Shown here one piece after another: positions 1 through 6,065 of a DNA stretch of 13,768 nucleotides. The stretch is taken from contig JACQUS010000519.1 in the NCBI GenBank assembly GCA_016210125.1, positions 1-13,768 of the forward strand, given 5' to 3'. Position 1 is the first letter of the stretch. Each line of letters begins with the position of its first letter. This DNA comes from Chloroflexota bacterium. GTDB lineage: Bacteria > Chloroflexota > UBA6077 > FW602-bin22 > JACQUS01. The notes under the pieces are model-generated. The model was not told where the DNA came from. It searched no databases and saw only the letters and a list, made by a program, of their open reading frames with translations. Position numbers and translations under genes: made by a program.

Positions 1-1623
1 GGCGAAGACGCCCTCGGTGTAGCGCGGCGCCGGCTCGCGCCAGGCCGCGCGCCGCCCCTGAAGCACGTCGGCCGGCACGTCGAGGTCGAGCCGGCGGTTG
101 GCCACATCGATGACGATCGGGTCGCCTTCCGCGACCAGCGCGATAGGCCCGCCGCGCGCCGCCTCCGGAGCGATGTGCGCCACCATGAACCCGTGCGTCG
201 CGCCGCTGAAGCGCCCGTCAGTGATGAGGGCGACGCTCTCGCTCAGCCCGGCGCCGACGATGGCTCCGGTCACGCCGAGCATCTCGCGCATGCCCGGCCC
301 ACCGCGCGGGCCCTCGTAGCGGATGACAATCACGTCCCCGGCGCGGATGGCCCCGTGCGTCACGGCGGCCATAGCGTCCTCCTCGCGCTCGAAGACGCGC
401 GCCGGCCCGCGGAAGCGGCTGAACGCGTGGCCGGCGACCTTGACGACGCAGCCCTCCGGGGCCAGGCTGCCCCGCAGGATGCCGAATCCGCCGCTCGTCT
501 GGATCGGCCGGTCTAGCGGGCGGACCACGTCTTGCCCGGGTGTCTCCACCGCGGCGCGGGCCGCCGTGCCGATCGTCTTGCCGGTCACGGTGACCGCCTC
601 CTCGTGGAGCAGGCCGCCCTCGGCCAGGCGCTTGGCAACCAGGGCGATGCCGCCGGCACGGTCGACGTCCACGGCGACGTAGCGGCCCCACGGCTTGAGG
701 TCGGCGATGACCGGCGTGCGTCGGGCGATGGGGTCGAAGTCGTCGATGGAGAGGGGCACGCCGGCCTCGCGAGCCATCGCCAGCAGGTGCAGGATGGCGT
801 TCGTCGAGCCGCCGGTCGCCGCGACGGCCATGACCGCGTTCTCGAAGGCCGCGCGGCTCAGGACCTCGCGCGGGCGCGGGCCGGCGGCGATCATCGACAC
901 CGCGAGCGCGCCGCACTCACGCGCCACCTCGCGCTTGCGCGGGTCGAGCGCCGGTACGGAGGCCGAGCCCATCGGCGCCAGGCCGATGACCTCCATCACG
1001 GTCGCCATCGTATTAGCGGTGAACTGCCCGCCGCAGGCGCCCGCGCCGGGGCAGGCCAGCGACTCGATGGCCTGAAATTCCTCGTCGGAGATGCGCCCCG
1101 CCGCGTGCGCGCCCACGGCCTCGAAGACGTCCTGGATCGTCAGATCGCGGCCGCGATAGTGCCCGGGCGCGATGGAGCCGCCGTAGAGCACCAGCCCGGG
1201 GAGGTCGAGCCTGGCCAGCACCATACCGGCGGCGGGGATGGTCTTGTCGCAGCCGACGACGCACACCAGCGCGTCGAACATGTGCCCGCGCGCCACCAGC
1301 TCGAACGAGTCGGCGATGACCTCGCGCGAGATGAGCGAGGCCTTCATGCCCTCGGTGCCCATGGTGACGCCGTCGCTGATGGCAATGGTGTTGAACTCCA
1401 TCGGCGTCCCGCCGGCGGCGCGCACGCCCTGCTTGACGAAGTCCGCGAGCTGGCGCAGGTGGTAGTTGCAGGGCATGGTCTCGATCCACGTGTTGGCGAC
1501 GCCGATGATTGGCCGCCGCAGGTCGTCGTCGCTGAAGCCGATGGCCTTGAGCATCGCGCGCGCCGGTGCGCGGTCGCGGCCCTCCAGGATCGTGCGGCTG
1601 GGCAGCGGCTGCTGGGACGACAT
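1..1623 (-). CDS. ilvD: Dihydroxy-acid dehydratase IlvD (C-terminus cut by window edge)
   Basis: IlvD dehydrates 2,3-dihydroxy-isovalerate and 2,3-dihydroxy-3-methylvalerate to the 2-keto acids in cytoplasmic valine, isoleucine and pantothenate synthesis, using an Fe-S cluster. The minus-strand frame is open for 541 codons from ATG 1623 to base 1; family members are usually about 555-570 residues, so only the last few residues should be missing. Visible motifs are SDGVTMGTEGM (about 83-93), GCDKTIP (124-130), GACGGQFTANTM (195-206), STNAILHLL (about 257) and GRFSGATHG (about 465). The three conserved cluster-ligand cysteines are present at C52 (MPCN), C125 and C197. The start is preceded by GGGAGG with a short spacer. 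The next gene, a carboxypeptidase, is divergent across about 200 bases. The family call is secure; whether the cluster is 2Fe-2S or 4Fe-4S is not shown by the sequence. Confidence 0.97.
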   Translation of the reverse strand, partial: MSSQQPLPSRTILEGRDRAPARAMLKAIGFSDDDLRRPIIGVANTWIETMPCNYHLRQLADFVKQGVRAAGGTPMEFNTIAISDGVTMGTEGMKASLISREVIADSFELVARGHMFDALVCVVGCDKTIPAAGMVLARLDLPGLVLYGGSIAPGHYRGRDLTIQDVFEAVGAHAAGRISDEEFQAIESLACPGAGACGGQFTANTMATVMEVIGLAPMGSASVPALDPRKREVARECGALAVSMIAAGPRPREVLSRAAFENAVMAVAATGGSTNAILHLLAMAREAGVPLSIDDFDPIARRTPVIADLKPWGRYVAVDVDRAGGIALVAKRLAEGGLLHEEAVTVTGKTIGTAARAAVETPGQDVVRPLDRPIQTSGGFGILRGSLAPEGCVVKVAGHAFSRFRGPARVFEREEDAMAAVTHGAIRAGDVIVIRYEGPRGGPGMREMLGVTGAIVGAGLSESVALITDGRFSGATHGFMVAHIAPEAARGGPIALVAEGDPIVIDVANRRLDLDVPADVLQGRRAAWREPAPRYTEGVFA

Positions 1624-1648
1624 CCTGACCTCCCACGGGCGTGCTCGC

Positions 1649-1654
1649 AGTATA
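1649..1654 (-). promoter_or_regulatory. Probable -10 box of ilvD
   Basis: On the minus strand TATACT lies 25 bases before the ilvD ATG, which places the expected transcript start about 20 bases upstream of the gene. It is a one-mismatch match to TATAAT in an otherwise G+C-rich stretch. No good -35 hexamer stands 16-18 bases upstream. The site sits in the palindrome AGTATACT, so a plus-strand reading is possible but less useful because no plus-strand start follows closely. Confidence 0.4.
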
Positions 1655-1747
1655 CTACACCGTCGGCCCAGCGGCGGCGGTGGTGCCGGCGTCACCGTTC
1701 TGCAATCGCGCGCGCAGTGTGCCGAGGGTAAGGTGTGACATGAGCAC

Positions 1748-1776
1748 GGCAGCGGGCCGTCGGTCGGCCCGCTGCC
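1748..1776 (+). promoter_or_regulatory. Strong GC-rich hairpin upstream of the carboxypeptidase gene
   Basis: GGCAGCGGGCC (1748-1758) and GGCCCGCTGCC (1766-1776) form a perfect 11-bp stem with a 7-base loop. A smaller palindrome, GGCAGTGCC, follows at about 1784-1792. Neither has a T tract after it, so a classic terminator is unlikely. The hairpin lies 52 bases before the GTG start at 1828, probably in the leader or promoter region of that gene. I found no convincing -35/-10 pair for the gene, so whether the hairpin is transcribed is unknown. Confidence 0.5.
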
Positions 1777-1827
1777 CCTGCACGGCAGTGCCGCCCGCCG
1801 AACGCATAGTGCAATGCGGAGTGAGCT

Positions 1828-2832
1828 GTGCGCATCGATATCCGTCTCGCACTCCTGGGTGTCGCCCTCGCCCTCGTCCTCCTGGGCCTGGCCTCCTATC
1901 AGGGCTCCGCGAGTTCGCAGCCCAGCGCCCCGTCGGCGGAACCGGAGGCGACGACCGCGGCCGTCGATGTGCCGATCGGCCCACGCCACGTGTACCTCGC
2001 CACCGTGGCCCGCCAGGCCGCTGTCGAGGCCCCAGCGCTGCGGGCAGCGCCACCGGCGCGCGCGCCGCTCCGCGTCGCTGACGCGGCGCCGCCGGCGATT
2101 ACGGCACGCGAGGCAGTCATCGTCGACGAAGCCAGCGGCGCCGTCCTCTGGGCGCAGGAGGCCCATCGCCGTGTGGCCGTCGCCAGCCTGACGAAGATCG
2201 TCACCGCGCTGGTCGCTTTGGAGCGCGGCCGGCTCGACGCGCGCGTGCCAATCGACTTCGACCACCGCACGCTCGAGGACAGCACGGTGATGGGCCTGCT
2301 GCCGGGCGAGCTATTCACGCTGGAGGACCTGCTCTATGGGCTGATGCTGCCGTCGGGCAACGACGCGGCGATACAAATCGCGCGCCATATCGCCGGCAGC
2401 GAGGAGGCCTTCGCAGAGCTGATGAACGCCAAGGCTGCCGAGCTGGGCCTGGTCAACAGCCGCTTCGTCAACGCGCACGGGCTGGACGAGCCCGGCCACT
2501 ACTCCAGCGCCTACGACATGGCCATGCTCGCCCGTGAGGGCATGCTCCGCGACGAGACGTTTCGCAAGCTGACGCGCACGAAGGTGTGGGCGGCGCAGGG
2601 GCGGCGCGGGCCGTATGAGATGTGGAACCTCAACCGGCTGCTTTACGGCCAATACGATGGTGCCGACGGCGTGAAGATCGGCTACACCGAGGAGGCTGGG
2701 CGGACGATGGTCGCCTCGGCCACGCGCGGCGGTCGCCGCGTCTACGCCGCGTTCATGCACAGCCAGAACCTGGTGGCTGATGCGCGGGCGCTGCTCGACT
2801 ACGCCTTCGACAACTTCGTCTGGCAAGACTAG
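1828..2832 (+). CDS. Secreted D-alanyl-D-alanine carboxypeptidase (peptidase S11, DacF-like)
   Basis: S11 enzymes are low-molecular-weight penicillin-binding proteins that remove the terminal D-Ala from peptidoglycan stem peptides outside the membrane. The GTG start at 1828 has GGAG 6 bases upstream. The 334-residue product begins with a charged residue cluster and a hydrophobic segment (about 6-22), a signal peptide or anchor, then a low-complexity Ala/Pro/Ser linker to about 90. The catalytic domain shows S120-L-T-K123 (SxxK), S176-G-N178 (SxN) and a third motif reading K283-I-G285 where KTG is usual. MGLLPGELFTLEDLL and FVNAHGLDEPGHYSSAYDMA are typical of the family. It ends soon after the catalytic domain, with no PBP5-type C-terminal domain or amphipathic anchor. 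It lies two genes from mreBCD, which fits a wall role. The stop overlaps that of the convergent small gene. Family is sure; the exact dac orthologue is not. Confidence 0.93.
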   Translation: MRIDIRLALLGVALALVLLGLASYQGSASSQPSAPSAEPEATTAAVDVPIGPRHVYLATVARQAAVEAPALRAAPPARAPLRVADAAPPAITAREAVIVDEASGAVLWAQEAHRRVAVASLTKIVTALVALERGRLDARVPIDFDHRTLEDSTVMGLLPGELFTLEDLLYGLMLPSGNDAAIQIARHIAGSEEAFAELMNAKAAELGLVNSRFVNAHGLDEPGHYSSAYDMAMLAREGMLRDETFRKLTRTKVWAAQGRRGPYEMWNLNRLLYGQYDGADGVKIGYTEEAGRTMVASATRGGRRVYAAFMHSQNLVADARALLDYAFDNFVWQD

Positions 2833-3086
2833 TTGCTGGAGGACTGCGCGAGGATCTGCCGCGCCTCCTCGGAGGTGCCGAGCTCTAGACACTCGTAGTA
2901 CGTCGCGTAGATGCTGCGGCGGAGGAGCTTGACGCGCCAGTCCTCGGCGGGGAGCGAGGAGCCGAGGTCGCGGCCGACGCGCACGAGGCGTTCCAGGCGG
3001 CGCAGGAAGAACATCTGAATCGTGGAGTGAGTTCGTGATCGGCCCGACGGCGCGTGGTCAGGCTTCTGGAACTCGATCGGCCTCAT
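2829..3086 (-). CDS. Small unrecognised Arg-rich protein (85 aa or 61 aa)
   Basis: I do not recognise this protein. Several signs say it is real. Third positions are strongly G/C from codon 25 on. A TTGACA / 17 bp / TACGAT promoter lies correctly upstream. Its TAG stop shares the palindrome CTAG with the convergent carboxypeptidase stop, so the two genes abut with no slack. An in-frame TGA 9 bases before ATG 3086 limits the start to 3086 or later. ATG 3014 (MFFLRRLERLVRVGRD...) is an alternative that would drop a poorly conserved-looking, lower-GC3 stretch and leave 61 residues; neither start has a good Shine-Dalgarno site. The core (MFFLRRLERLV to about EEARQIL) looks wholly helical and basic, with YATYYECLELG near the end, and has no signal peptide or membrane segment. 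It is divergent from mreB with back-to-back promoters. No function is proposed. Confidence 0.65.
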   Translation of the reverse strand: MRPIEFQKPDHAPSGRSRTHSTIQMFFLRRLERLVRVGRDLGSSLPAEDWRVKLLRRSIYATYYECLELGTSEEARQILAQSSSN

Positions 3087-3125
3087 CTCTGCTCAACCCA
3101 TCGCGTCGTGCGCCTGGCACTGAAA

Positions 3126-3154
3126 ATCGTATCGAGACGCCCGGCCTGTGTCAA
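3126..3154 (-). promoter_or_regulatory. Promoter of the small gene divergent from mreB
   Basis: On the minus strand a perfect -35 TTGACA (3154-3149) is followed after 17 bases by TACGAT (3131-3126), a 4-of-6 match to the -10 consensus. Transcription should begin near 3119, about 33 bases before ATG 3086. The -35 element lies about 18 bases from that of mreB, so the two divergent promoters could influence each other. Confidence 0.6.
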
Positions 3155-3171
3155 GCGTCGCCGGGCCGGCG

Positions 3172-3200
3172 CTGAGACGCCCGTCCGCCCGTGGTATAAT
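3172..3200 (+). promoter_or_regulatory. Extended -10 promoter of the mreBCD operon
   Basis: TATAAT at 3195-3200 is a perfect -10 and is directly preceded by TGG, an extended -10 element. CTGAGA at 3172-3177 is a 4-of-6 match to the -35 with an exact 17-bp spacer. Transcription should start near 3207 and give a leader of about 56 bases before the GTG at 3263. This is the clearest promoter in the window. Confidence 0.75.
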
Positions 3201-3262
3201 GCGCCTCGGCCGGCCGAGTGGGCGTATCCGCCGCGGCCTTCCGGCCTGTGGAGGGCGCTGAC

Positions 3263-4345
3263 GTGCTCGGTCTCCTCGACCTGCTGAATCCGGCGCACGC
3301 CATCAACGCCGCGCTGGGCATCTTCTCCCGCGACATCGGGATCGACCTCGGCACTGCCAACACGCTGGTCCTCGTCCGGGGCAAGGGCATCGTGATCAAC
3401 GAGCCGTCGGTCGTGGCCATCGACAAGCGCACGAAGCGCGTCCTGAAGGTCGGGGCCGAGGCCAAGAAGATGGTCGGCCGGACCCCGGCCAGCATCGTGG
3501 CCATCCGACCGCTCAAGGACGGCGTCATCAGCGATTTCGATACCACGCTGGAGATGCTGCGCTACTTCATCGACAAGGTGCACGAGCAGTTCTCGATCCC
3601 CCGCCCGCGTGTGGTCATCGGCATCCCGAGCGGCGTGACCGAAGTCGAGAAGATGGCCGTCAAGGACGCAGCGCGCAGCGCCGGCGCCCGCGAGGCCCAC
3701 CTGATCGAAGAGCCGATGGCCGCGGCGATCGGCGCGGGCCTGCCGGTCACCGAGGCCACCGGCAGCATGATCATCGACATCGGCGGCGGGACGACCGAGG
3801 TAGCGGTGATCTCGCTCGGCGGCATTGTGGTCTCGCGCTCCATCCGCATCGCCGGCGACGACATGGATCGCGGCATCATCCAGTGGGCGCGCCAGAAGCA
3901 CAACCTGCTCATCGGCGAGCGCATGGCTGAGGAGGTCAAGATCGCCATCGGCTCGGCCTACCCCTTAGAGGAAGAGAAGACGGCAGCGCTGCGCGGGCGC
4001 GACCTGCTGACCGGGCTGCCCAAGTGCATCGACATCAGCAGCGTCGAGGTGCGCGAGGCCATCTCCGGCTCGGTGGCGGCCATCGTCGACGCCGTCAGGC
4101 AGACGATCGAGGAGACGCCGCCCGAGCTGGTGGCCGACCTCATGCACCACGGGATCGCCCTGGCCGGCGGCGGCGCGCTCCTCGCCGGGCTCGACCAGCG
4201 CCTGAGCGTCGAGACGAAGATGCGCGTATGGTGCGCCGACGACCCGCTGACCTGCGTCGTGCGCGGCGCCGGCGAGGCGCTCAAAGAGATGGAGATCCTC
4301 AGGAAAGTCGAAGTGCCCGACTACGCCCTCCGCACGCTGCAGTAG
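3263..4345 (+). CDS. mreB: Rod-shape actin homologue MreB
   Basis: MreB polymerises under the membrane and positions the elongation wall-synthesis machinery. I chose GTG 3263, giving 360 residues, because GGAGGG ends 7 bases before it; a GTG at 3218 in the same frame would add 15 unlikely residues and leave almost no leader. Actin-fold ATP motifs are present: phosphate-1 DIGIDLGTANT (24-34), phosphate-2 IIDIGGGTTEV (170-180), EEPMAAAIGAGL (about 149-160) and the adenosine motif GIALAGGGALLAGL (297-310). The N-terminus has a short hydrophobic amphipathic stretch, VLGLLDLLNP, that could help membrane contact. The length is slightly above the usual 335-350. The gene leads an operon: mreC starts 6 bases after its stop and mreC overlaps mreD. 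Confidence 0.97.
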   Translation: MLGLLDLLNPAHAINAALGIFSRDIGIDLGTANTLVLVRGKGIVINEPSVVAIDKRTKRVLKVGAEAKKMVGRTPASIVAIRPLKDGVISDFDTTLEMLRYFIDKVHEQFSIPRPRVVIGIPSGVTEVEKMAVKDAARSAGAREAHLIEEPMAAAIGAGLPVTEATGSMIIDIGGGTTEVAVISLGGIVVSRSIRIAGDDMDRGIIQWARQKHNLLIGERMAEEVKIAIGSAYPLEEEKTAALRGRDLLTGLPKCIDISSVEVREAISGSVAAIVDAVRQTIEETPPELVADLMHHGIALAGGGALLAGLDQRLSVETKMRVWCADDPLTCVVRGAGEALKEMEILRKVEVPDYALRTLQ

Positions 4346-4351
4346 GACGCC

Positions 4352-5188
4352 ATGAGGCTGCGCGGCCCGGGGCGCGGCCGCCATGGGCGCCGGTGGCTTA
4401 TCGTGGCGCTCGTGGCCGCGGTCATCGCCGTTCAGCTCCCGGTGCTGCGCGGCCCGGCCGACGCCCTGCGTGAGGCCTTCGTGCCCGCCACGAGGCTTCT
4501 CACCGATCTCGGCCGTGCCGTCGACGCGCCGCTGGCCTCGTGGCGCGCCGGCGAAGACCTCCAGGCCGAGAACGCGCGGCTGCGGGCCGAGAACGCGCGG
4601 CTCGAAGCCGACAACGCGCGGCTGGCCGAGCTGGAGCGGCAGAACGCGTTTCTGCTCGCCGCGCTGGGCTTCAAGCAGGAGTATGCGCAGCTCACCTTCG
4701 TCACCGCCGAGGTCGTCGGCTTCGAGCCGTCGAACCTGGCGCGCGCGCTGACCATCAACCGCGGCCATGAGGACGGGGTGCGGCCGGGCACGGTCGTCGT
4801 GGCCCCGCGCGGCGTCGTGGGGCAGGTCACCGCGGTCACGCCCCGTAGCGCGACGGTCCTGCTGCTGACCGACCCGCGCAGCGCGGTCGACGCGCGGGCG
4901 CAGGAGAGCGGCGCGCGCGGCGTCGTGGCCGGCCTCGGGCGGCCGGACCTGCTCGTGATGCGCTACGTGCGGCAGGAGGAGTTCCTGTCGCTCGGCGAGC
5001 GCGTCTCCACGTCGGGTCTGGGCGGCGTCTTCCCGCGCGGGCTTCCGGTGGGGTACGTGGGCTACGTCCAGCGCCGTGACGTCGACGCGCTACAAGAAGC
5101 CTACCTCGAGCCGGCGGTGGACTACACGCACCTCGCGCAAGTGCTCGTCCTGCGCTCCGACGCGCCCGGGCCGCCGCGAGGCCCGTGA
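4352..5188 (+). CDS. mreC: Rod-shape protein MreC
   Basis: MreC is a bitopic membrane protein whose outer part scaffolds the elongation complex with MreD and penicillin-binding proteins. The 278-residue product has a basic cytoplasmic tail (1-14), one membrane segment (about 15-31), a coiled coil (about 67-100) that includes three near-identical heptads, and the beta-barrel domain. Conserved barrel stretches include VVVAPRGVVGQVTAV, LTDPRSAVDARAQESGARGVVAGLG and LGERVSTSGLGGVFPRGLPVGYV. The Shine-Dalgarno-like AGGA overlaps the mreB stop codon, and the ATG follows that stop by 6 bases, suggesting translational coupling. The stop overlaps the start of mreD. The length is ordinary for the family. 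Confidence 0.95.
   Translation: MRLRGPGRGRHGRRWLIVALVAAVIAVQLPVLRGPADALREAFVPATRLLTDLGRAVDAPLASWRAGEDLQAENARLRAENARLEADNARLAELERQNAFLLAALGFKQEYAQLTFVTAEVVGFEPSNLARALTINRGHEDGVRPGTVVVAPRGVVGQVTAVTPRSATVLLLTDPRSAVDARAQESGARGVVAGLGRPDLLVMRYVRQEEFLSLGERVSTSGLGGVFPRGLPVGYVGYVQRRDVDALQEAYLEPAVDYTHLAQVLVLRSDAPGPPRGP
4565..4627 (+). repeat. Three 21-bp tandem units encoding the MreC coiled coil
   Basis: Three consecutive 21-bp units, each of the form GCC GA(G/C) AAC GCG CGG CT(G/C) plus a variable codon, encode A-E/D-N-A-R-L-X at residues 72-92. Each unit is exactly one heptad, with Leu at a fixed position and Asn-Ala-Arg kept at the DNA level. The array looks like recent duplication of one heptad, and its copy number may vary between strains. 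Confidence 0.85.
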
Positions 5189-5697
5189 TGACCGTGCTCG
5201 GCCGGCTTGTCCTCCTGCTGCTGGCAGTCGCCCTCCAGGCCGCGTGGCCGCGAGCGCTGCGCCCGGCCGGCGTCACTCCGGACCTCGCGCTGGCCGTCGT
5301 GCTGGCCTACGCCATGGCCGGCGGCCCGGGCGTGGCGCTGGCCTGGGCCACCGTCGGCGGGACGCTGCTCGACCTCCTGTCGTCGCTGCCGGCGGCGACG
5401 AACCTCCTGAGCCACCTCGCCGGGGCCGGCGTCGTCACCCTAGCGGCGCTCGGCCAGCGCGATGACCGCCCGTGGCTGGTCCTCGCCCTTCCACCGCTCG
5501 GCACTATCGCGGCCTACGCCGTCGCCGGTTTGCGCCTCCATCTGGCGGGCTCATCCGAGGTGTGGGCAGCCGTTCTCGCCACCCTGCCCACAGCCGTCGT
5601 CCTGGTCTGCGCGGCTCTGCTCGGTGGATGGCTGCTCGGCGCCTGGCTGCGCACCTTGCGCCGACGGCGGGCGCGGCTGTCGTTCGGCCAGGAGTGA
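5188..5697 (+). CDS. mreD: Rod-shape membrane protein MreD
   Basis: MreD is the integral membrane partner of MreC in the elongation complex. The start is ATG 5188 within TGATG, where mreC ends; an in-frame GTG at 5185 would add one residue. The 169-residue protein is almost all hydrophobic helices (about 4-17, 32-45, 47-64, 75-88, 97-117 and 125-152), with a short charged loop RDDRP and an Arg-rich cytoplasmic tail (156-163). The stretch GGTLLDLLSSLPAATN matches the Gly/Asp signature region of MreD. Identification rests mainly on position after mreBC and on topology, because the family is weakly conserved. About 370 bases without a gene follow. Confidence 0.88.
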   Translation: MTVLGRLVLLLLAVALQAAWPRALRPAGVTPDLALAVVLAYAMAGGPGVALAWATVGGTLLDLLSSLPAATNLLSHLAGAGVVTLAALGQRDDRPWLVLALPPLGTIAAYAVAGLRLHLAGSSEVWAAVLATLPTAVVLVCAALLGGWLLGAWLRTLRRRRARLSFGQE

Positions 5698-5734
5698 TGG
5701 GTGATACTGTTTCACCTCGGCGATGGCGACATAA

Positions 5735-5791
5735 GGTAGGGGCGATCCCAGTGATTGCCCAGGTCGGGTGAAGACAAGCTTCCCCCCTACT
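5735..5791. repeat. GTAGGGG-type palindromic repeat with two internal hairpins
   Basis: GTAGGGG (5736-5742) and CCCCTAC (5784-5790) form a perfect inverted pair. Between them, GGGCGAT (5740-5746) pairs with ATTGCCC (5754-5760) with one G-T wobble. GGG-GAAG (5766-5768 and 5770-5773) pairs with CTTC-CCC (5779-5785) around a 5-base loop with a single bulged T. The unit can therefore fold as a closed stem with two arms. From memory, small repeats with GTAGGGG ends and a GAAGCTTGTCTTC-like arm are common between genes in some bacterial genomes; this was not searched. Confidence 0.6.
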
Positions 5792-5824
5792 GTGATACCG
5801 ATTCCGTATGTATGCGTCTCTTTT

Positions 5825-5954
5825 CTGTCATGCTGAGCGCCCGCAGGGCGCGAAGCATCCGCAACCTGTTGGCGTGTGGGCGAACAGGTTGCGGATGTTT
5901 TGCCTCTCGCCAGAGTCGAGTCTGCGACCGCTCCGCTCCGGCTCAGCATGACAG
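5825..5954. repeat. Inverted pair of TCATGCTGAGC...CCGCAACCTGTT repeat units
   Basis: CTGTCATGCTGAGC (5825-5838) is matched inverted by GCTCAGCATGACAG (5941-5954), a perfect 14-bp pair. Inside it, CATCCGCAACCTGTT (5856-5870) is matched by AACAGGTTGCGGATG (5883-5897), a perfect 15-bp pair. The block is thus two head-to-head copies of one unit, with a short middle in the left copy and a longer, different middle in the right copy. The left unit also folds by itself at 5830-5858: ATGCT/AGCAT, GA/GA, GCGCCC/GGGCGC with loop GCA. A third copy lies at 10319-10359 on the minus strand. Confidence 0.75.
5856..5901 (+). terminator. Possible terminator of mreBCD inside the repeat
   Basis: A perfect 15-bp stem with a 12-base loop (5856-5897) is followed directly by TTTT (5898-5901). 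In the plus direction this is terminator-like, though the T run is short and it lies about 160 bases after the mreD stop. The stem is also the inner arm of the repeat pair, so termination may be a side effect of the repeat. Confidence 0.3.
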
Positions 5955-6050
5955 TAGCGCAAGGATACTGACGTAATCCGAAGGACGCGGCCGTCGTGAA
6001 ACAGTATGAGTCTCCCGAACTCATCGCTCATCACTGATCGCTCCGTTCGG

Positions 6051-6056
6051 TATACT
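6051..6056 (+). promoter_or_regulatory. -10 box of ffh, very close to the start codon
   Basis: TATACT at 6051-6056, preceded by CGG, ends only 9 bases before the ffh ATG. Using the usual 6-8 base distance, transcription would start at about 6063-6065, leaving almost no leader. The -35 region is weak (TCATCA at 6028-6033, 3 of 6, 17-bp spacer). Confidence 0.5.
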
Positions 6057-6065
6057 AGAAGCGCA

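Larger units (their letters stand above)
5704..6007. mobile_element. MITE-like composite repeat block with terminal inverted repeats
   Basis: ATACTGTTTCAC at 5704-5715 is repeated exactly inverted as GTGAAACAGTAT at 5996-6007. After two mismatches four more bases pair, so 16 of 18 match. The two ends enclose 304 bp with no plausible gene and a lower G+C than its surroundings. Inside are two separate palindromic units, 5735-5791 and 5825-5954. The structure resembles a non-autonomous element (MITE) or stacked insertions of small intergenic repeats. No clear target duplication is visible; only TGA occurs at both edges, overlapping the inverted repeats. The block fills most of the mreD-ffh gap. 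Confidence 0.55.

Noticed and set aside
532..1731. Open frame of 399 codons on the plus strand across ilvD
   Set aside because: It is antisense to a clear, full-length IlvD with all catalytic cysteines, has no credible start site, and its product is His/Arg/Gly-rich without domain features.
3218..3262. Upstream GTG start for mreB (15 extra residues)
   Set aside because: GTG 3263 has GGAGGG at ideal spacing. The upstream GTG is only about 11 bases from the expected transcript start and has no ribosome-binding site.
5698..6065. CRISPR array or RNA gene in the mreD-ffh gap
   Set aside because: The repeats are inverted pairs with different middles, not direct repeats with regular spacers. No tRNA cloverleaf, SRP RNA or other known RNA motif is recognisable.
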